22,034 nt of DNA from Verrucomicrobiota bacterium (GTDB taxonomy: Bacteria > Verrucomicrobiota > Verrucomicrobiia > Limisphaerales > JAHEOI01): contig JAHEOI010000051.1 in the NCBI GenBank assembly GCA_018610125.1, positions 1 through 22,034 of the forward strand, in the 5' to 3' direction. Each line of letters begins with the position of its first letter. The first letter of the stretch is position 1. The notes beneath the pieces were generated by a model. It was not told the DNA's origin and searched no databases. It saw only the letters and a list, made by a program, of their open reading frames with translations. The translations under genes were made by a program, and so were the position numbers. This document shows positions 1 to 7,533 of the stretch, one piece after another.

Positions 1-1
1 A

Positions 2-346
2 GAACGCGAGGTGCGCCTTGCCGCCATCCGGGGCTTGGCCGAAATCGGGGAGCCAACCGCGCAAGACGTCGTCGGAGCCGCAAAGCAAGACGGATGGGAG
101 CGTATCCAAGGCGTCAAGGCAGCCTTACGACTCGGCGAGAAGCTTGAGGAAACGGGGCATGCGGATGCCGCTGTTTCCCTCTATCGAATGCTGAACAGGA
201 GTCGGCATAAGCCCTCTGAAGACTATGTCCGTGAAATCCTCCGAAAAACGGCTTTAGGATCTCGATTTAACAATATCCATCAGGTCATAATAGAGTGCGG
301 CAGCGCTTTGGTAACGCCTTTTCACCTCCTGATCTGCCGCTTTTAG
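2..346 (+). CDS. HEAT-repeat protein, C-terminal part (5' cut by window edge)
   Basis: The frame is open from the first bases of the window. The GTG at 11 is only the first possible start in view, not a likely real one. The visible text (EREVRLAAIRGLAEIGEP, then VKAALRLGEKLEETG) has the paired amphipathic helices of HEAT/PBS-lyase-like repeats, which usually serve as protein-binding scaffolds. From about 254 on, the frame is simply the antisense of the conserved end of the convergent kinase gene. The last ~30 residues (SRFNNIHQ to LLICRF) are therefore probably not a native tail. Stops exist in both other forward frames exactly there (TAG at 255-257, TAA at 268-270), so a frameshift at the run of five A at 244-248 would end the protein cleanly. 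The HEAT assignment is moderately sure. Function and true end are unknown. Confidence 0.55.
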   Translation, partial: EREVRLAAIRGLAEIGEPTAQDVVGAAKQDGWERIQGVKAALRLGEKLEETGHADAAVSLYRMLNRSRHKPSEDYVREILRKTALGSRFNNIHQVIIECGSALVTPFHLLICRF

Positions 347-1729
347 GATGATGTCGTTTAAGCCGATCAGTCTTTTCTGATCTCCTGGAGAAGGATCATG
401 ACGGAATGGAGGAAACTCAGGGAACTGCGTTCGATCTTTGCCCGTCAGGGCCTCGTAAATCACTTTCCCCAATGCATATAAATCGGCCTGGACAGCCCCC
501 GGTCCCTCGGGTGGGACGTACCCTTGCGTCCCGACGAAGGATGCCTGACTGCTCGTGGTCGTGACCAGCCCGATATCGGCAAATTTGGGTATACCTCTGA
601 CAAACACAATGTTTGACGGCTTGATATCGCGATGGACGAGCCCGTTGTTGTGCAGATGGTTTAAGCCATGGGAAAGCCAGAGCGCCAAGGCAAGGCACTC
701 GTCAACCGTCAAAGGAGGACGATTGCGAAAATAGGTCAAAAGGGTATAGGGGACGTAGCTCTCCGGGGGGTGACGACGCTCAAACGATTCTGTTTCCGAG
801 CAAGAGACTGCCGCTTCGTAAAAACTGATCTGCAGCGAATCGGCGCTCGGGTTATCCCGATCCTGCTTCTTTAACGCGGTGTCAAGCTGTTTTAGAAGAC
901 CCGCCTGGCGAAGAAGGAATTGCGTGCCGGCGGAGTCGCCGTTTTTAATAGGATCCGCCAACTCCATCACGTAAAAGAAGTATCCGGCTGCTTCGTTGCA
1001 ACCGACGTGAAAGATTTGGACAAAGCCGGGATGGGACCGCGAGACCGGCTCAAAATGGAGGAGCCCTAAAAATTCCCGACGGTAAGATTGGTCCTCGGCA
1101 AATGTCTTTGCGTAGACAATCTTCACAGCCCGAAGGTGCCCAAAAATGTTTTTCGCCAACCAAACTTCGCCATAACTTCCCTTGTCAATGGGTCTGAGTA
1201 GGGTATGGTCAGGGATCTTAGGGCCTTCTTCAACCGAAGTCGCGAGCTTTTGATCGCCCCTGGCAGATTTTAAGGGCCTCTCCTTTCCCGGTGCTGAAGT
1301 CGCCTCGGGGACCGGAACACCGGCCTGTTGGAGAAGCGATGGAGGGATGTCTATCAGGAAATATTCCTTTTGGCCGGCGTTTTGACGCACTGCGTTGGAC
1401 GCATAGATCAGCCTTGTTTCCGGGTCATGTCCCGGACTTTCGGGGGCGAGAACCATCAGCGACAAATCCGGGCGCTCCTCATCCGGCGTCCGAACTCGGA
1501 AGGCGGTGTCCTCATAGGTCAGCTCGAAAAAGCCATCCTCATTTGTGAACGTGGAACCAAGGCAATCGGCCCCTGTTTCGGGTGTCAAAGCCGCCTCGGA
1601 TAAAGAGCCAAAGGCGCCCGGTGACTCCTCAGGCTCCGTTCCAGGGTCCAAGTCGTAAACAAAGACAATAAGGCCCGGAATGCCGATACCTACGCCTTTG
1701 ACGCTGATCTTCCCTTCCACTTTGTTCAT
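254..1729 (-). CDS. Cytoplasmic Ser/Thr protein kinase with N-terminal beta-sandwich domain
   Basis: This 491-residue protein should phosphorylate Ser/Thr on unknown partners. Residues 1-130 (VEGKISVKGVGIGIPGLIVF, then GSTFTNEDGFFELTYED) look like a transthyretin/carboxypeptidase-regulatory-like beta-sandwich. A polar linker follows. The kinase core runs from about 174 to 488, with Gly loop GSYGEVW (184-190), ATP lysine K203 in AVKIV, catalytic HRDIKPSN (366-373), D385 in ADIGL (DIG instead of DFG), PPE (406-408) in place of APE, and D416 in the helix-F motif. About 80 extra residues sit between the hinge (YVMELADP) and the helix before the catalytic loop. All key catalytic residues are present, so it is probably active. 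No membrane segment is seen, unlike the common PASTA-type kinases. The start ATG has only a weak upstream GAGG. It converges on the HEAT-repeat gene, and no operon partner is evident. Confidence 0.9.
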   Translation of the reverse strand: MNKVEGKISVKGVGIGIPGLIVFVYDLDPGTEPEESPGAFGSLSEAALTPETGADCLGSTFTNEDGFFELTYEDTAFRVRTPDEERPDLSLMVLAPESPGHDPETRLIYASNAVRQNAGQKEYFLIDIPPSLLQQAGVPVPEATSAPGKERPLKSARGDQKLATSVEEGPKIPDHTLLRPIDKGSYGEVWLAKNIFGHLRAVKIVYAKTFAEDQSYRREFLGLLHFEPVSRSHPGFVQIFHVGCNEAAGYFFYVMELADPIKNGDSAGTQFLLRQAGLLKQLDTALKKQDRDNPSADSLQISFYEAAVSCSETESFERRHPPESYVPYTLLTYFRNRPPLTVDECLALALWLSHGLNHLHNNGLVHRDIKPSNIVFVRGIPKFADIGLVTTTSSQASFVGTQGYVPPEGPGAVQADLYALGKVIYEALTGKDRTQFPEFPPFRHDPSPGDQKRLIGLNDIILKAADQEVKRRYQSAAALYYDLMDIVKSRS

Positions 1730-1852
1730 ATTAAGAGGTCGTCCTCAGGAAAGCCGGGCCTAAACTCAGCGACTTTTTCGATCGATCTTCTTCAAATGCT
1801 TGTAATCTTTGACTTTGAGAGAGAAGCAAGCATTCACCTCAAGTCAAGGGTA

Positions 1853-1899
1853 CCCTCGCCCTGCCCTCTCCCATCGGATGGGAGAGGGCAGGGCGAGGG
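1853..1899. repeat. Perfect palindrome, 22-bp arms, 3-bp loop
   Basis: Arms 1853-1874 and 1878-1899 are exact reverse complements around the loop CGG. The arms are C-rich or G-rich (core CCCTCGCCCTGCCCTCTCCC on the plus strand). This pattern resembles widely dispersed REP-like palindromes found between genes in many bacterial genomes. It would form a very stable hairpin in RNA of either strand. There is no adjacent T-run, so it is not a canonical intrinsic terminator. Confidence 0.9.
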
Positions 1900-2042
1900 G
1901 CAAAATCGCTCACATTGGGTCGCTTTCACCGGCGCGGCTTTCATCCGCTACGGCGCCCCATGCCCCGAAGACAACCACGTTATAGACTCAGGCCACCCAA
2001 AACGCTCGAGTCAAGGTAACCTATCAAGCGGCAAGAGTATCT

Positions 2043-2095
2043 GCACAATAAAGAGGAGAGAATGAAGCGGCTGGCAGCCGCTTTTACTTTGATTG
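2043..2095 (-). repeat. 53-bp dispersed repeat, copy A
   Basis: The reverse complement of this segment matches 7324-7376 at 47 of 53 positions without gaps, by hand alignment. Both ends are identical (CAATCAAAGTA at one end and TCTTTATTGTGC at the other). The core is a palindrome at 2065-2083 (AAGCGGCTG, one base, CAGCCGCTT). The six differences fall at one position left of the palindrome and five in the pyrimidine-rich stretch right of it. It lies between genes and encodes no protein. Confidence 0.85.
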
Positions 2096-2305
2096 CCACG
2101 ATTGCCCCTGGTAATCCTAGCGGATAGCAAGGCCGGGCTTGGCTTTGTCGAGGTAGCGCTCTCAATGCCGCCGGCCGCAACGCGTTTGGCCCCCCACTCT
2201 CTTCGTCGAGACCCACGGAACATTAGAGCTCAAGCCTCTGAATCGCTTGGAATTTCGGTAATTCAGGATCCTACGCGACGGCTTATTCGGCATCCTCGGT
2301 GGACT

Positions 2306-2737
2306 CTACTGAGGCTTTCCCGAGAGAGCATATTGGCCGGGACCGACCTTCTTAATCCCTTTCATCTTCTTACCGGTAGTAAAGAACCAGGCATGGATGT
2401 TCCCCGTGCTAGTATTCAATCGCTGGGCAAGCTCCTTCACCGTCAGACCCTCTTGACCGGCACTGCTCAACGCATTGATAATCCCTTCCTTGAGCTTTCC
2501 TCGAGGCGCCCGTTTACGGGTTTCCGAGCCGGGTTTCGAGGTCGTTTGCGACCCCGCTGAAGTGGCCTTCTTGGGTCTGCCTACCCTGCGTCCTTTTTTC
2601 GATGACGTCGTCCCACCATTTTCATAGCTGGCGAGCTGTTGCTCAATCTTCTGGAGCTCGCTCTCAAGGGATTCCTTTCTCTCGACCAGCTTGTTTATCT
2701 CTTTGACCTGATGACTTGTTAGTTTTGTTAATTCCAT
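2306..2737 (-). CDS. Small DNA-binding protein: coiled coil, AT-hook, winged-helix
   Basis: The 143-residue protein has three parts. Residues 1-40 form a charged heptad-like helix (VKEINKLVERKESLESELQK), probably a dimerising coiled coil. A basic linker contains an AT-hook-like GRRVGRPKK (49-57) and more basic residues (RKRAPRGK). Residues 79-138 look like a winged helix: KLKEGIINAL, LTVKELAQRLNTSTGNIHAWFFTTGKK as recognition unit, then the wing KKVGPGQYAL. Binding in the minor groove of AT-rich DNA through the hook, plus major-groove reading by the winged helix, is inferred. It could be a nucleoid-associated protein or a regulator. AGGTGAT directly precedes the ATG and can pair with the 3' end of 16S rRNA. 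The gene stands alone, with non-coding DNA on both sides. No named family was recognised. Confidence 0.75.
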   Translation of the reverse strand: MELTKLTSHQVKEINKLVERKESLESELQKIEQQLASYENGGTTSSKKGRRVGRPKKATSAGSQTTSKPGSETRKRAPRGKLKEGIINALSSAGQEGLTVKELAQRLNTSTGNIHAWFFTTGKKMKGIKKVGPGQYALSGKPQ

Positions 2738-2780
2738 ATCACCTATTCCTTATCAGATATTCTCTTCTCTGTCTAACAAC

Positions 2781-2811
2781 ATATAACGCATTTTGAGTGA
2801 TGTCACCTCAA
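2781..2811 (-). promoter_or_regulatory. Possible promoter/operator of the AT-hook gene
   Basis: Read on the minus strand, an imperfect inverted repeat TTGAGGTGA-ca-TCACTCAA (2793-2811, one bulged base) is followed by TTATAT (2781-2786), a plausible -10 hexamer about 45 bp before the start codon. No -35 box at ideal spacing is clear: TTGAGG sits 19 bp away and GTGACA 14 bp away. The inverted repeat would overlap the polymerase site, so an operator is conceivable. Confidence 0.25.
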
Positions 2812-2971
2812 GGAATAACGATTTTCCTCTCTGTCAAGAGTTGGGTTTTGTTGTAGTGATCGGACAGATGGTGAACGCGGACTATTTTCAACAGAAGGTG
2901 GCAAAATGGGGGCGAAGGCTTTATAGCCGGTGATCACGGGTCAATCGGTCCCGGATTGGAGGTCCCCAATT

Positions 2972-5900
2972 TTACTCACCGGGAGGCGTTTGAGCGCCAA
3001 GTCGGACCGCACTTGATTTGATATGGAGGTCCCTTTGCGGGAATGGGATCTCGATTCCCAGGCGACGAAGCTCAGCGTTGATCGCTTTATTCAAGCGGTC
3101 TCGGACCGGCATCAGGTAGTCGGGAGAAGGAATATAAACCCGCACCGCAAAATTCAATGAGCTTTCCCCATGCTCGGTAAAGATCACGGAGGGAGCCGGA
3201 TCCTTAAGCACCGCCTTGTCACTGGCGGCTACGCGCTCCAGGGCCTTTGAAACCTGATCGACATCACTCCCATAGCCCACACCAATGGTAATCACCAAGC
3301 GATTGACGGTATCCCCACGCGTCCAGTTGGTCACGTCTTGAGTGATGAGGTTTCGGTTTGGCAGGACCACTTCCTGCTGATCGAAATTGAGGACAGTGGT
3401 CGCGCGAATGTTGATCCGCCGGACAGTACCGGACATGCTGCCAACTGTAATCACGTCCCCTACTTGTATCGGCCTCTCGACAAGCAGGATGATCCCGCTG
3501 ACAAAGTTGGAAACGATTTCCTGAAGACCGAAACCGAGTCCGACACCCAAAGCAGCCACCAGCCAGCCGAGACGGCTCAGATCAAGGTGGATCACTCCCA
3601 TTGCAATGACCAATCCGATAGCTACTATGCTATAGCGGGATATCGTTAAAAGGGCGTACTTGGCGCCTTCGTCAAGTCTGAGGCGGGGAAAGATCGTGAA
3701 CTCATAAATGCCGGGCAAATAGCGAACAAGCCAGATAGTGGCGGCTATGACGATAATAAAGACCAACGCATCCGCGACACTCACAATCTCTGCGGTTTCC
3801 CCTTCTCCTCTCACTTCATAGATCGTGGTTTCGTCCAGCGTCTTGAAGAATTGGTCATCGATTCCCCAATACACCGCGAGTAGTAAGACGCTCACGAGGA
3901 TAAAAGCAACCCGAACGAATTGCACAACCCGATTAATAACCTGGGTTTGGCTTACCCCTTCTTCGCCCGGCGCGGTTAAGGCGGATGCACGGCGGCGGCG
4001 GCGTGCGCCTGTTTCAATTGAGGCAACAATCATGTGATAGGCCGCAGCCACGATCAACAGTGTCACAAACGAAAGAAGGAACGACCGGCCCAAAGTTTGA
4101 GCACCATACCGATATCCAAGCATATCGAGGATAACGATGCCGACCACTCCGGCCACCAACACAGGACTGATAGTCTTCCAATGCCGTGCAAAAAAATGGC
4201 GCTCTCCCCGGACGAACGTCTCTTGTATAAACGAGGATTTCGGTCGAAGCAACGCCACCAAGGCCAACGCCACAGTGACCTCGAAGAGCGTGTACGCCAA
4301 CCGAGCGACGGTTTCCATTTGAAATGGGGGCTGGCCCAACAACCGCGAAAGGAACAAGAAGATCGCCGTCCCTACCAAAACGACTTTGAGCGCTCGGTAA
4401 AGCGCCCGCGAGGCTTTGGTCGGCAAGCCAAATTGGATTTGAGCGATCCCTTGATAGCCAAAGAATGAGCGGGAGAGAAACCAGAAGAACAGGAAATAGG
4501 CAAGTGTCGCCAAGATCTTCGCAACGACCGGACCGACCTCTTCAGGTAGATCGGCCGAGAGAACAAATCGAGACGCCAAAAGGAAATAGACGGGCACCAC
4601 GGCGGCGCTCAGGACGCCGATTAAAAGCGTTTGAGCCAAGTTTCCGACACTGGCCCCGCGTTGAAGGCGCTGCTCGTTACTGCGTCCAACCAGATCCCGC
4701 AGCCGTTGTCGGACATAAAAGAGCGCCACCGGCAATACCGGGAAAAGCAGTATGGCGTAAAAGACTGAAAGCGGGCTTCGAATGGACTTCCTCACTCGTG
4801 TCGCCACCTCGTTCGAAAAAAGACTTTTAAACCATTCGATTGCACGGGCACGTTCTCCCCAAGCCGTGCGGAAGAGCGCCGCATCCAAGGCTCGCGCATC
4901 ACGGAGCCAAAACGCCCGTGCCCGAATGAAGCGTTCGGTCTGATCCAACAAGGCCAGACGGTCCAAAAGGAGCCGGTGTACCGTCTCTCCTTGCTGGATC
5001 GCATTTCCCAGGTGCTCTTGCTCCTTGCGAAGGGTTTCTCGATATTCCATCAGCAATTTCTCTGCTTGCTGACGATAACTTTCCTTTTGCGATTCCGGCA
5101 GGTCGGCAATGATCGCCTCCAAGCGCGGCCGCAATCGCTCACTTATCCCCCCATACTTCAAGAGATCAAGGATCTGGAAACGTCGCGTGCGGAGCTCTCC
5201 CAGCTTGTCGGTGAATCCTGAGCCGAGCTGTCTCTGGATCGCTTGACGCCGCGGCCTAAGCTGCTTCAGGATTGCCTTCATCCGCTCAGCGGCAAAGGAA
5301 GCCGCTTCCGGGCGATCAACATAATCCCGTAGGTTATTAAAATCACTCTGTTCGGCGTCCAGCCGTTGCTGTTGATCGGAAGCTTCGCTAGTCCATTCGA
5401 CCAAAGTTGCGGAAAGATCACTCCGATTCTTCTTGGACTCGGCGATCTTGGCTTCCAGCTCCGCGAGAAATTTATCGCTAGGGCTCTCGGCAGTGACCAC
5501 CTCCTTCTGCTTCTCCTCAAGGGTGGCTGTTTTTTCTTCTTGTTCCTGAGCCAGTTTCGCTTCGAGCGCTTTCCGGTAAAGGGCCAATCGCTTATCGAGG
5601 CGCTCGAGCTCAAGCTGAGCGACATCGAGCCTGGCGGTTATTAAAGGCTCCATTTCCCGGTTCAGCTTCGCTTCGAGCTCATACACCGCCACCTGCTTTT
5701 GGGCTATTTCCTTTTCAATTCGCCAATTCCGGATCTTCCATTCCAAGAGCTGCTTGCGGGGGCCATCAGCCGTCACAACCAGCTTCTCGTTGGTTTCGGC
5801 AATCTGCTCTTCTGCCTCATTCGCCCGCGATTGGGCCTGACTCACCAACTCAGGCAACTTTTCCGTCCGATTGCGAACGTTGGCCAGCTCGGTCTGGAGC

Positions 5901-6400
5901 TGTGCGACCTCCTCACGCTTTTGGCTCACGGATTGGCTTATCTGCTCAAACTGCTGCTGAGTCACAGTCTCCGGCTGTGATATAGAAGGGAGATTCTGCA
6001 GCCGTTTAGCCTCCTTCTTGGCTTGCTCCACGCGGACATCGATATCCGCGAGCCGACTGGAGTAAGTTTGCGCCCTCTTGTGAAGCGCCTGATATTCTTC
6101 GATTAGGCTGATCCGCCGCTGCAATACCGAGCGTTTTTCAGCTTCGACGGATTCGGCAGGGGACTCGGACGGCATTGTCTTAAGCTTGGCCTTGGCATCC
6201 TCCAACAGGGATTTCAAGTCCATAGGCGAATCCGCGATGGCCGCCTCTTGCGAGGGCTCCGGTATCGAAGCCTTCTCCGAAGCCGTCTCTTGTCCAAAGC
6301 CGACCGCGATGCCCGCCGCCCATATCCAAACGGCCGGCGAAAAGCCGGCCTTTTGAGTCCAATGCTTCAAGGAATCCATAAGGTCTCTAGAGAATAACAT
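2972..6400 (-). CDS. Large MscS-family mechanosensitive channel (MscK/KefA-like)
   Basis: At 1142 residues it is close in size to E. coli MscK (about 1120) and far longer than plain MscS. Residues ~20-36 form a weak signal sequence. Residues ~60-530 are long, charged coiled-coil helices, expected in the periplasm. Several membrane segments follow from about 545 to 950, for example 545-562, 590-612, 625-644, 670-686, 745-765, 775-793, 828-844, 876-893 and 918-937. The MscS pore helix and beta domain are clear: WLVAALGVGLGFGLQEIVSN, VERPIQVGDVITVGSMSGTV, VLPNRNLIT, then an alpha-beta C-terminal domain. It should open under membrane tension to release solutes during osmotic downshock. GGAAGG touches the ATG at 6400 directly. 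The in-frame ATG at 6379 (MDSLKHW) is a possible alternative start. It is divergent from the hydrolase by about 23 bp. Confidence 0.93.
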   Translation of the reverse strand: MLFSRDLMDSLKHWTQKAGFSPAVWIWAAGIAVGFGQETASEKASIPEPSQEAAIADSPMDLKSLLEDAKAKLKTMPSESPAESVEAEKRSVLQRRISLIEEYQALHKRAQTYSSRLADIDVRVEQAKKEAKRLQNLPSISQPETVTQQQFEQISQSVSQKREEVAQLQTELANVRNRTEKLPELVSQAQSRANEAEEQIAETNEKLVVTADGPRKQLLEWKIRNWRIEKEIAQKQVAVYELEAKLNREMEPLITARLDVAQLELERLDKRLALYRKALEAKLAQEQEEKTATLEEKQKEVVTAESPSDKFLAELEAKIAESKKNRSDLSATLVEWTSEASDQQQRLDAEQSDFNNLRDYVDRPEAASFAAERMKAILKQLRPRRQAIQRQLGSGFTDKLGELRTRRFQILDLLKYGGISERLRPRLEAIIADLPESQKESYRQQAEKLLMEYRETLRKEQEHLGNAIQQGETVHRLLLDRLALLDQTERFIRARAFWLRDARALDAALFRTAWGERARAIEWFKSLFSNEVATRVRKSIRSPLSVFYAILLFPVLPVALFYVRQRLRDLVGRSNEQRLQRGASVGNLAQTLLIGVLSAAVVPVYFLLASRFVLSADLPEEVGPVVAKILATLAYFLFFWFLSRSFFGYQGIAQIQFGLPTKASRALYRALKVVLVGTAIFLFLSRLLGQPPFQMETVARLAYTLFEVTVALALVALLRPKSSFIQETFVRGERHFFARHWKTISPVLVAGVVGIVILDMLGYRYGAQTLGRSFLLSFVTLLIVAAAYHMIVASIETGARRRRRASALTAPGEEGVSQTQVINRVVQFVRVAFILVSVLLLAVYWGIDDQFFKTLDETTIYEVRGEGETAEIVSVADALVFIIVIAATIWLVRYLPGIYEFTIFPRLRLDEGAKYALLTISRYSIVAIGLVIAMGVIHLDLSRLGWLVAALGVGLGFGLQEIVSNFVSGIILLVERPIQVGDVITVGSMSGTVRRINIRATTVLNFDQQEVVLPNRNLITQDVTNWTRGDTVNRLVITIGVGYGSDVDQVSKALERVAASDKAVLKDPAPSVIFTEHGESSLNFAVRVYIPSPDYLMPVRDRLNKAINAELRRLGIEIPFPQRDLHIKSSAVRLGAQTPPGE

Positions 6401-6423
6401 CCTTCCGGTCTATTTTGGAAATC

Positions 6424-7308
6424 ATGATGCAAAACTTAAAATCGATAATGTTGTTTTCTTCGGCTCTGATGGTTTCGCTCTCGACTATCGCGGGCGAGCA
6501 CGGCAACGAGATTGCCTTATGGCCGGATAGAGCCCCCGGTGTCGGCCCGGAAGTCAACCTTGAGAGCCAATACAATGAGAACGGTCATGCCACCAAGGTG
6601 GTTCAGCCGACATTAACGGTCATGAAGCCGTCAAAGAGCGAAGCCAATGGAACGAGCGTGATTGTCTGTCCCGGCGGCGGCTACAACGTGCTTGCCGTCG
6701 AGCATGAGGGATACGCCGTCGGAGAGTGGCTTAACCGGTCGGGAATAACGGCGTTTGTTCTGCAGTATCGGGTGCCGAGAGCAAACGACAAGCCTTATTG
6801 GCTTCCCCCGCTGCAAGACGCTCAACGTGCGATCAGCTATGTCCGAGCACAAGCGACCAAATGGGATCTCGCGCCAGAGCGCATCGGCATCCTCGGTTTC
6901 TCCGCAGGCGGACACCTGGCGGCGACCAGCTCCACCCGTTTCAAAGAGAGGGCTTATAGCCCGATTGACAAGATAGACAAACGCTCCTGTCGCCCGAACT
7001 TCTCCATACTGATCTATCCGGCCTACATCACGCCATCCAAGACCACCCGCCAGAAGAGTGAGGAAATCACCGTCACAGGGGATACACCGCCGGCCTTCCT
7101 GGCCGTCACCGCTGACGACGGTCATGCGCTAAGCTCCTTCATTTACGCCATGGCCCTGCGCAAGCACAACGTCCCGGTGGAGCTCCATGTCTATCCGAAA
7201 GGCGGTCATGGATATGGCCTCGGACGCGGAAATCATGCGGTCAACTATTGGCCGGAGCGTTGCGAGCGCTGGATGCGGGATAACGGGCTGCTCAGCGAAG
7301 GCAAGTAA
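6424..7308 (+). CDS. Secreted alpha/beta-hydrolase, acetyl-esterase/xylanase-associated type
   Basis: The protein is 294 residues from the ATG at 6424. An upstream in-frame TTG at 6415 or the ATG at 6427 could also start it. An N-terminal hydrophobic stretch (SIMLFSSALMVSLSTIAG) is a probable signal peptide without a lipobox. Hydrolase marks are the oxyanion segment CPGGGY (~82-87), the nucleophile elbow GFSAGG with Ser160, a candidate acid in TADDGH (~231-232), and His262 in PKGGHGYGLG. This layout matches the BD-FAE/acetylxylan-esterase-like group of carbohydrate esterases, which remove acyl groups from plant or algal polysaccharides. The substrate here is not known. No sugar-degradation genes lie beside it. 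A 53-bp repeat with a hairpin follows its stop codon and could limit read-through. Confidence 0.85.
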   Translation: MMQNLKSIMLFSSALMVSLSTIAGEHGNEIALWPDRAPGVGPEVNLESQYNENGHATKVVQPTLTVMKPSKSEANGTSVIVCPGGGYNVLAVEHEGYAVGEWLNRSGITAFVLQYRVPRANDKPYWLPPLQDAQRAISYVRAQATKWDLAPERIGILGFSAGGHLAATSSTRFKERAYSPIDKIDKRSCRPNFSILIYPAYITPSKTTRQKSEEITVTGDTPPAFLAVTADDGHALSSFIYAMALRKHNVPVELHVYPKGGHGYGLGRGNHAVNYWPERCERWMRDNGLLSEGK

Positions 7309-7323
7309 AAGCTTCTGCATGAA

Positions 7324-7376
7324 CAATCAAAGTAGAAGCGGCTGCCAGCCGCTTTCTTCCTTCGTCTTTATTGTGC
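7324..7376 (+). repeat. 53-bp dispersed repeat, copy B
   Basis: This is the plus-oriented partner of the segment at 2043-2095 (47 of 53 positions identical in inverted orientation). The palindromic core is at 7336-7354 (AAGCGGCTG-C-CAGCCGCTT), followed by the pyrimidine-rich TTCTTCCTTCGTCTTTATT. It starts 15 bp after the hydrolase stop, so the hairpin plus T-rich text may also act as a weak terminator for that gene. Confidence 0.85.
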
Positions 7377-7401
7377 GCCGCATTCCTCGTTGAAGAAGAA
7401 T

Positions 7402-7423
7402 GGGACGCCGAGGTCGGCGTCCC
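7402..7423. repeat. Hairpin, 9-bp GC-rich arms
   Basis: GGGACGCCG and CGGCGTCCC form exact arms around the loop AGGT, followed by TTT on the plus strand. It may be a REP-like intergenic element, or a terminator for plus-strand transcripts. The T-run is too short to be sure. A shorter related motif (GGGACG-G-CGTCCC, read on the minus strand) occurs inside thiD. Confidence 0.6.
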
Positions 7424-7533
7424 TTTCCCGTTGAGCATTCCGGTCCCGACCCAAACCTGGCAGGCTACACAGCGTGCGCCAAGTCCGGCTGACAGCCTGC
7501 GCTGCTCGTAACCCGCAAAGATTTGGAAAGAAC

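Larger units (their letters stand above)
1730..2305. other. 576-bp non-coding stretch with repeats
   Basis: No convincing gene lies between the kinase start and the stop of the AT-hook/winged-helix gene. The short frames here translate to low-complexity text typical of read-through repeats. For example, the palindrome at 1853-1899 yields PSPCPLPSDGRGQGEG, a sequence often seen in spurious annotations. The stretch contains that palindrome and one copy of the 53-bp repeat (2043-2095). Nothing recognisable was found in 2096-2305 beyond GC-rich text. It must carry the kinase promoter near its left end, but no clear -35/-10 pair was visible. Confidence 0.7.

Noticed and set aside
1796..2065. Short plus-strand frame yielding PSPCPLPSDGRGQGEG
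   Set aside because: It is translation through the 22-bp-arm palindrome, a known source of spurious proteins.
2093..2560. 155-codon plus-strand frame overlapping the AT-hook/winged-helix gene
   Set aside because: Its 3' half is the antisense of the winged-helix domain and its 5' part is repeat-rich non-coding DNA. No domain and no Shine-Dalgarno.
2816..2837. TTGACA on the minus strand upstream of the AT-hook gene as a -35 box
   Set aside because: No acceptable -10 hexamer lies 16-18 bp downstream; the TTATAT further on is too far away.
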